64,000 nt of DNA from Parus major. Lineage: Eukaryota > Chordata > Aves > Passeriformes > Paridae. Of this stretch, positions 59,876 to 64,000 are shown one piece after another (the first letter of the stretch is position 1; each line of letters begins with the position of its first letter). The notes below the pieces were generated by a model. It was not told the DNA's origin and did no database searches. It was given only the letters and a program-made list of their open reading frames with translations. Made by a program: the position numbers and the translations under genes. The stretch lies in the NCBI RefSeq assembly GCF_001522545.3, contig NC_031769.1:3776896-3840895 (forward strand), written 5' to 3'.

Positions 59876-61640
59876 CAGGATGCCAAACTGCAATTCAGAA
59901 AACAATAGTGATTAGAAGCAAACAAGAAGGTTAGATAAGTTAATATTTGGGTGATCAAGTAACCTGGGGCAGGGTAACAGACATCAACTTTGTCTTTCCA
60001 ACATTAGTGTGCTCTACCAAAGTGATTTAAAGGTTGCTAAGCAATGTCAGTGGTTTCCCCCCAGACTGAAGGATAACAGAAGCAAATGAGTTCACTGCAG
60101 TAGAACTGAACTTATATAAAATCTAAATATATATATATAATCATTGCTATTGAAATTTTCTGTTTCTTAAAGCATTCCAGGCAGCTGAAAAACCTAATGA
60201 AAGCCAAGACCCTTATTTGATGTCATTTAAAGTCTTCTGGATCAGCCAAGGTGGACCTGCAACCCCTTCTCCAGGTCTTACCTGGCCCTGGCTCACTGTC
60301 CAAGGCTGTTGATAAATGCTGCATGAAGCCTCATTTTCCTTCCTTTTTTCAGTCCAGGGAAAATGAACTGAAATCTCCACCCCAGATGATAAAAAAGAAA
60401 ATCTTATCAAAGCATGACTTTATGAAGGGCAAGGCAGACAAAGAGAGTGGGAAGAGAGAGAAGATAATTTCCTAAACCATTAAACAAGCCTCATTTTCCC
60501 ACACCATCGCTTCTCCCTCCTTATTTTTATGAGGCAGCAACCAGCCCCTTCATGTCAACACATCACCTTTGTGTTTTGTGGGTGAACAGGGGAGGGTTCT
60601 GGGTTTGAAGGTCCCGCTGGAACTCTCTGCTAGTCCCTTCTGTCCCTGCTGGTCACCTCTCTCATTTCCTCAAGACACTCTCTGGTACCTCCACAGCACC
60701 ACAAGTCTGGAGAGGACCAAAAAGCAGCATTTTCATGCCACGAAAGGGAGAATTTCCCAAAAATACTTTTAGGACTATGGTAGAGTGATCAAAGAAGTCT
60801 GGAAGTGACACAACCAACAGTACATGCCAGAGGACAAGAGATAAGGACTTGGAATTGTCCTGTTATGTCTCACAAGGACACAAAAAGGAGACTGAGGTGA
60901 GCAGCAGAAAACTCCCAGTAGGACAGGAACCATCAAAATGTACTGAGGTTTCACCTGCCTCCTCCAGGTGAGGACCGGGAAGCGCTGGAGACATGGAATA
61001 ATGTGGAGCTGGTGTTGCCAGCTCCCTGCAGTTCATCCCTCCAGATTTCCTAGTATTTATTCTCCTGTTCTGGGAAGAGCCGAGAGCTGCAAGAGGCCCA
61101 ACTCACAGGGATGTTTAGAGAAAGGAAAGACCATTGTGTGAAAGACTTTGGTATTTCAGGGTTTGTTTTCCTTCTGACACAGAACAAAACACAACCATGT
61201 CAAAACCCTCTGCAGGGCAAAACAGAACAACAACAAAAAACCAAACCAAACCAAACAAACCAAAAAATATCAAGCAGCAGCATTTTGGACATGGCCTGTG
61301 GAAGTGTTTCTCTTCACTTTTGGGCTTTTCAGTCTCACAATCTACTCTTGGTAGCTATTTCAGGATTTTTTTAAAAAAGGGGGAAGAAGAAAGAAGTAAA
61401 GGAAAATAAAAGCCACACCAAAGCAGAGATGAGAAGCCTTTCCTGTGCCAGGGTCTGACCCTGCCTCGGGTTTTCTCTGCAATAGCACCAGGATCAAAGC
61501 ATCTCCCTTCTTTTTGCCCTAGGTGGGATGCAGAGCTGCAAAGGAGCCTCCAAGTTTTAAGCAGGAAAAGTTGGGAACCACCTGTGTGACATCAGCAGAG
61601 CTGTTTTGCACCAGCTTTCCTTGAGCAGAAGGACCAACAG
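59876..61640. other. Intergenic, no gene recognised
   Basis: No gene or repeat family was recognised apart from a short ATATAT run near 60128 and A-rich stretches near 61230. Confidence 0.5.
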
Positions 61641-61699
61641 TCCAGAAATTTTAGAAAGGTGCGACGAAAGGGTTGATTCCCAGCAACACAACCGGGTGA

Positions 61700-62800
61700 A
61701 AGCCATTGCTCGGGGCGGTGTTTTGGGTCAAATTCACCCAAAAGGCTCCAAGCCCAGCCTCCTCGCTGGCCCTGGGTGGGTTGGTGTCGCTGCTGACGCT
61801 TTCAGGCCCTGTTTCGGGGCTGTTCTGTGGGTGGCTGGGTGAGTTTCCCGGTGCGGTGCCGATGCGTTCCCCGGCGGCAGAGAGCAGCTCGCCACCGGCT
61901 CTCCCCGCGCTTGGCAGCGCGCCCGGCCGCCTTTCACTGCCGCCTTTTCATTCGCCTTAATTCACTGCGTTTCCTTTCTTGCTCCTTGCCAGGAACAGAG
62001 GGAGAGCTTGTTCCAGCAGACGGGCCCCATCCGCCCCGCCCGGCTCCGCTGGAGCGAGGGCTGGAAAAGCGGGATGCGGGCGAAGGGGATCTCCCACCCC
62101 TGCGGGGCCCCCGCGCCGCCTGCGCGCCGCTTCCCAGCAAATACGGTAAGCGCTCAGCCTAAAAATGTAAGTCTGATCTCATGACACAGGGTGGCCCTGC
62201 ATTCCTCACCTCTGACATAACCCGCTGGGAGTGTGCTCCGCACAAAAACACAAACAAGATGTCCTGGCGGGCTGGCGGCGGGGGCCGGGCAGCTGGCAGA
62301 TGTTCCGCAGAGCCCCCCGGGTGCCACAGCTCCGGCACAGGCTGTACCCGGGCGGGGAGGGCACGGCCACGGCCCGGGCTGCCAGCACAGAGCCGGCCGC
62401 TGGTGGCTGGATGGGAGCCCAGCCTCTCCCCCGGCCCAAGGGAAGGTACCGTGCTGTGGTTCTGTATCAGGGAGGCAGCTGGATCTCTTCCCAAAACCTC
62501 CCCTGGGATTTTGCTTGGCCCATGCCCGAGGGCATTCGTAAGGACTTTGCGGTGCTTTTGCAGGAGGCTGGTGCTTGTTATTTTTTTGCCTTGTTTTTTG
62601 TTTCTTTCCTAGTGTCCCTGGGCAGGCTCCGCTCTGGCTCTGCCACGGCCACGATTTTCTGTGTCCGTGAGCCTCCCGGTCCCGCAGCAGCTCCGCAGCG
62701 ATTCCCAGGCCCGGCAAGCTCCGTGTCGTGCCCCACAGAGCTCGGCACCCGAAGCCCCGGGTGCGCTGGGGCGCTGATTCCTCCCTGCGAGCACACACAG
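61700..62800. promoter_or_regulatory. CpG-rich region with possible exons
   Basis: GC and CpG content are raised through most of this interval. It includes a GTGAGT donor-like site at 61839, a pyrimidine-rich acceptor CTTGCTCCTTGCCAG ending at 61992 and a GTAAGC donor at 62146, which would bracket an exon of 153 bases. No resemblance to a known protein was found. It could be the promoter and first exons of a plus-strand transcript. Confidence 0.35.
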
Positions 62801-64000
62801 CCTGGGATGGGATGCTTTGCCAAGGATCACGTGGAGAATCCCAGTCCCGCTGCCGAAAACACGAGGCAGACTTTGCTCCCAGCCAAACCCTCCTTCAAAG
62901 CACAGCCTTGTCTAGAACAGGAACAGACCCTGCTCTCCCCTCTAGCCCGGCCACGCCGCACCACTTGTTTACTTTCTTCTGCAAATGCCCTAAACCTTGA
63001 CACCGACCTATTTTCCCTTCTGTTACGCAAAGCTCCTTTCCTAGAAAGAGGCTTTGTGAGGCTCGGTCCAACCAGCCCAGCTCTCCTCCATGTGTGTAAA
63101 AGCAGACTGTAAGAGCCTGGCAGGTTCAGCTCAGCTCCAGCACATCCAAAACCCACACAGGGATGAGTCAGGAGGCTCGGGCAGATGTTACCTGAAACCA
63201 TCCTGCGAGACAGCCGGCCCCGTTTGCGGGAAATCAGATAAGCAGTAAGGCAGCCTTCAAGTCCACTCCTCAAACTTTGCTTTTTATTAGTGCTTTTCAT
63301 CCATCTCCTCCTTCTCCAGCATTCAACAAAGCTGGGAGACAGGGTTTTTTTTCCAGACATTTCTGTTTCTCTCCTTACCTTTCACTGGCATGGAAAACAT
63401 CTGATTTTTTTTTTTTTTTTTTAATTTCACATTTTCAAAAAGAAAATTAAAAAAAATTGTCCTCCTTCTTCCACAATACTTCCAAATTTTCAAGATTGCT
63501 ATTCTTCTGGCAGAGGATGCTTTGCAAGAGAACACAAGACAAACATTGGTAATGAGAAACAATAGTAACAAGAGAACAAAAAATGTTTCAAATTTGCTCC
63601 TTCAGAGCACACAACGCTTGATCCCAGAACGGAAGAGAGCCTTTCCTCATGGGTCCAAGGCTCTTTTCAGACACTCCTTTATCCTGGGCCTCTGATCCTT
63701 TCTTTTTTCTCAAGGAGGTGCTCTGGCCATGCTCAAGTTGTTGGCAGCGTGGAGTTGTCCCCTCCTCCCCTCACTGGTGATCACAAACAGCTCCTTCCAC
63801 AATTCCTTCTACATCTCTAATCCACAACCCAGCTTTTTAAGCTAACACAAAGTCAAGGATGGTTTATTTTAACCTGCCAGGTTGTAACCTGAAGCTAGAG
63901 ATACAAACTCAGCCTAACAAGTTTCCCTTGGCCAGCTAAGAGCACAGGTTAGAGATTAATCCAACTGCAGCAGATGGTCTGGGCTGGACGCTTGCTGCTT
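62801..64000. other. Intergenic, no gene recognised
   Basis: Nothing recognisable apart from a long T run at 63402-63422. Confidence 0.5.

Overview
This window is nuclear DNA from a bird, most probably a songbird. The evidence is about sixteen CR1 LINE tails typical of avian genomes, a retroviral LTR end of a type I associate with passerines, GC-rich CpG-island promoters, and one complete vertebrate gene with small exons and short introns. An assembly gap of 405 N at 43237-43641 marks it as a draft assembly.

The one gene I can establish is GARS1, the dual-localised cytosolic and mitochondrial glycyl-tRNA synthetase. It lies on the minus strand from a CpG island near 48 kb down to a stop codon at 24312. 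I could place all 17 coding exons. They join in frame through 2136 nt, giving 711 residues plus stop, with no lesion. Fifteen introns are GT-AG. Intron 11 (30937-31257) is AT-AC with a perfect U12 donor and branch site, so the transcript should need the minor spliceosome. The two ATGs, at 48014 and 47936, sit in weak and strong contexts respectively. That fits leaky scanning producing a mitochondrial precursor and a cytosolic enzyme from one mRNA.

Layout. 1-171 is the 3' end of an LTR, followed by an antisense CR1 (176-690). 0.7-10.3 kb is intergenic, with one further CR1, a GC-rich patch near 8.5-8.9 kb and a long trinucleotide microsatellite (9443-9713). 10.3-11.7 kb holds a broken C2H2 zinc-finger gene on the plus strand, with remnant fingers, lysine-glutamate-rich sumoylation-like motifs, frameshifts and in-frame stops. 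11.7-24.2 kb is the 3' flank of GARS1, rich in CR1 fragments and carrying a TTTCCC hexanucleotide array. 24.2-48.3 kb is GARS1. 48.3-48.8 kb is a degenerate tandem repeat just upstream of its promoter. 48.8-64 kb has no gene I can identify. It holds a second CpG-rich patch with a CTCF-like motif (51.6-52.1 kb), a third (61.7-62.8 kb) with a possible spliced GC-rich exon pair, and several AT-rich stretches that look like conserved noncoding elements.

I found no CRISPR array, operon, toxin or other novel molecular system. The most notable items are the AT-AC intron, the dual-start architecture, a CR1 copy inserted almost against a splice acceptor, and two similar intron segments lying just downstream of exons 9 and 10.
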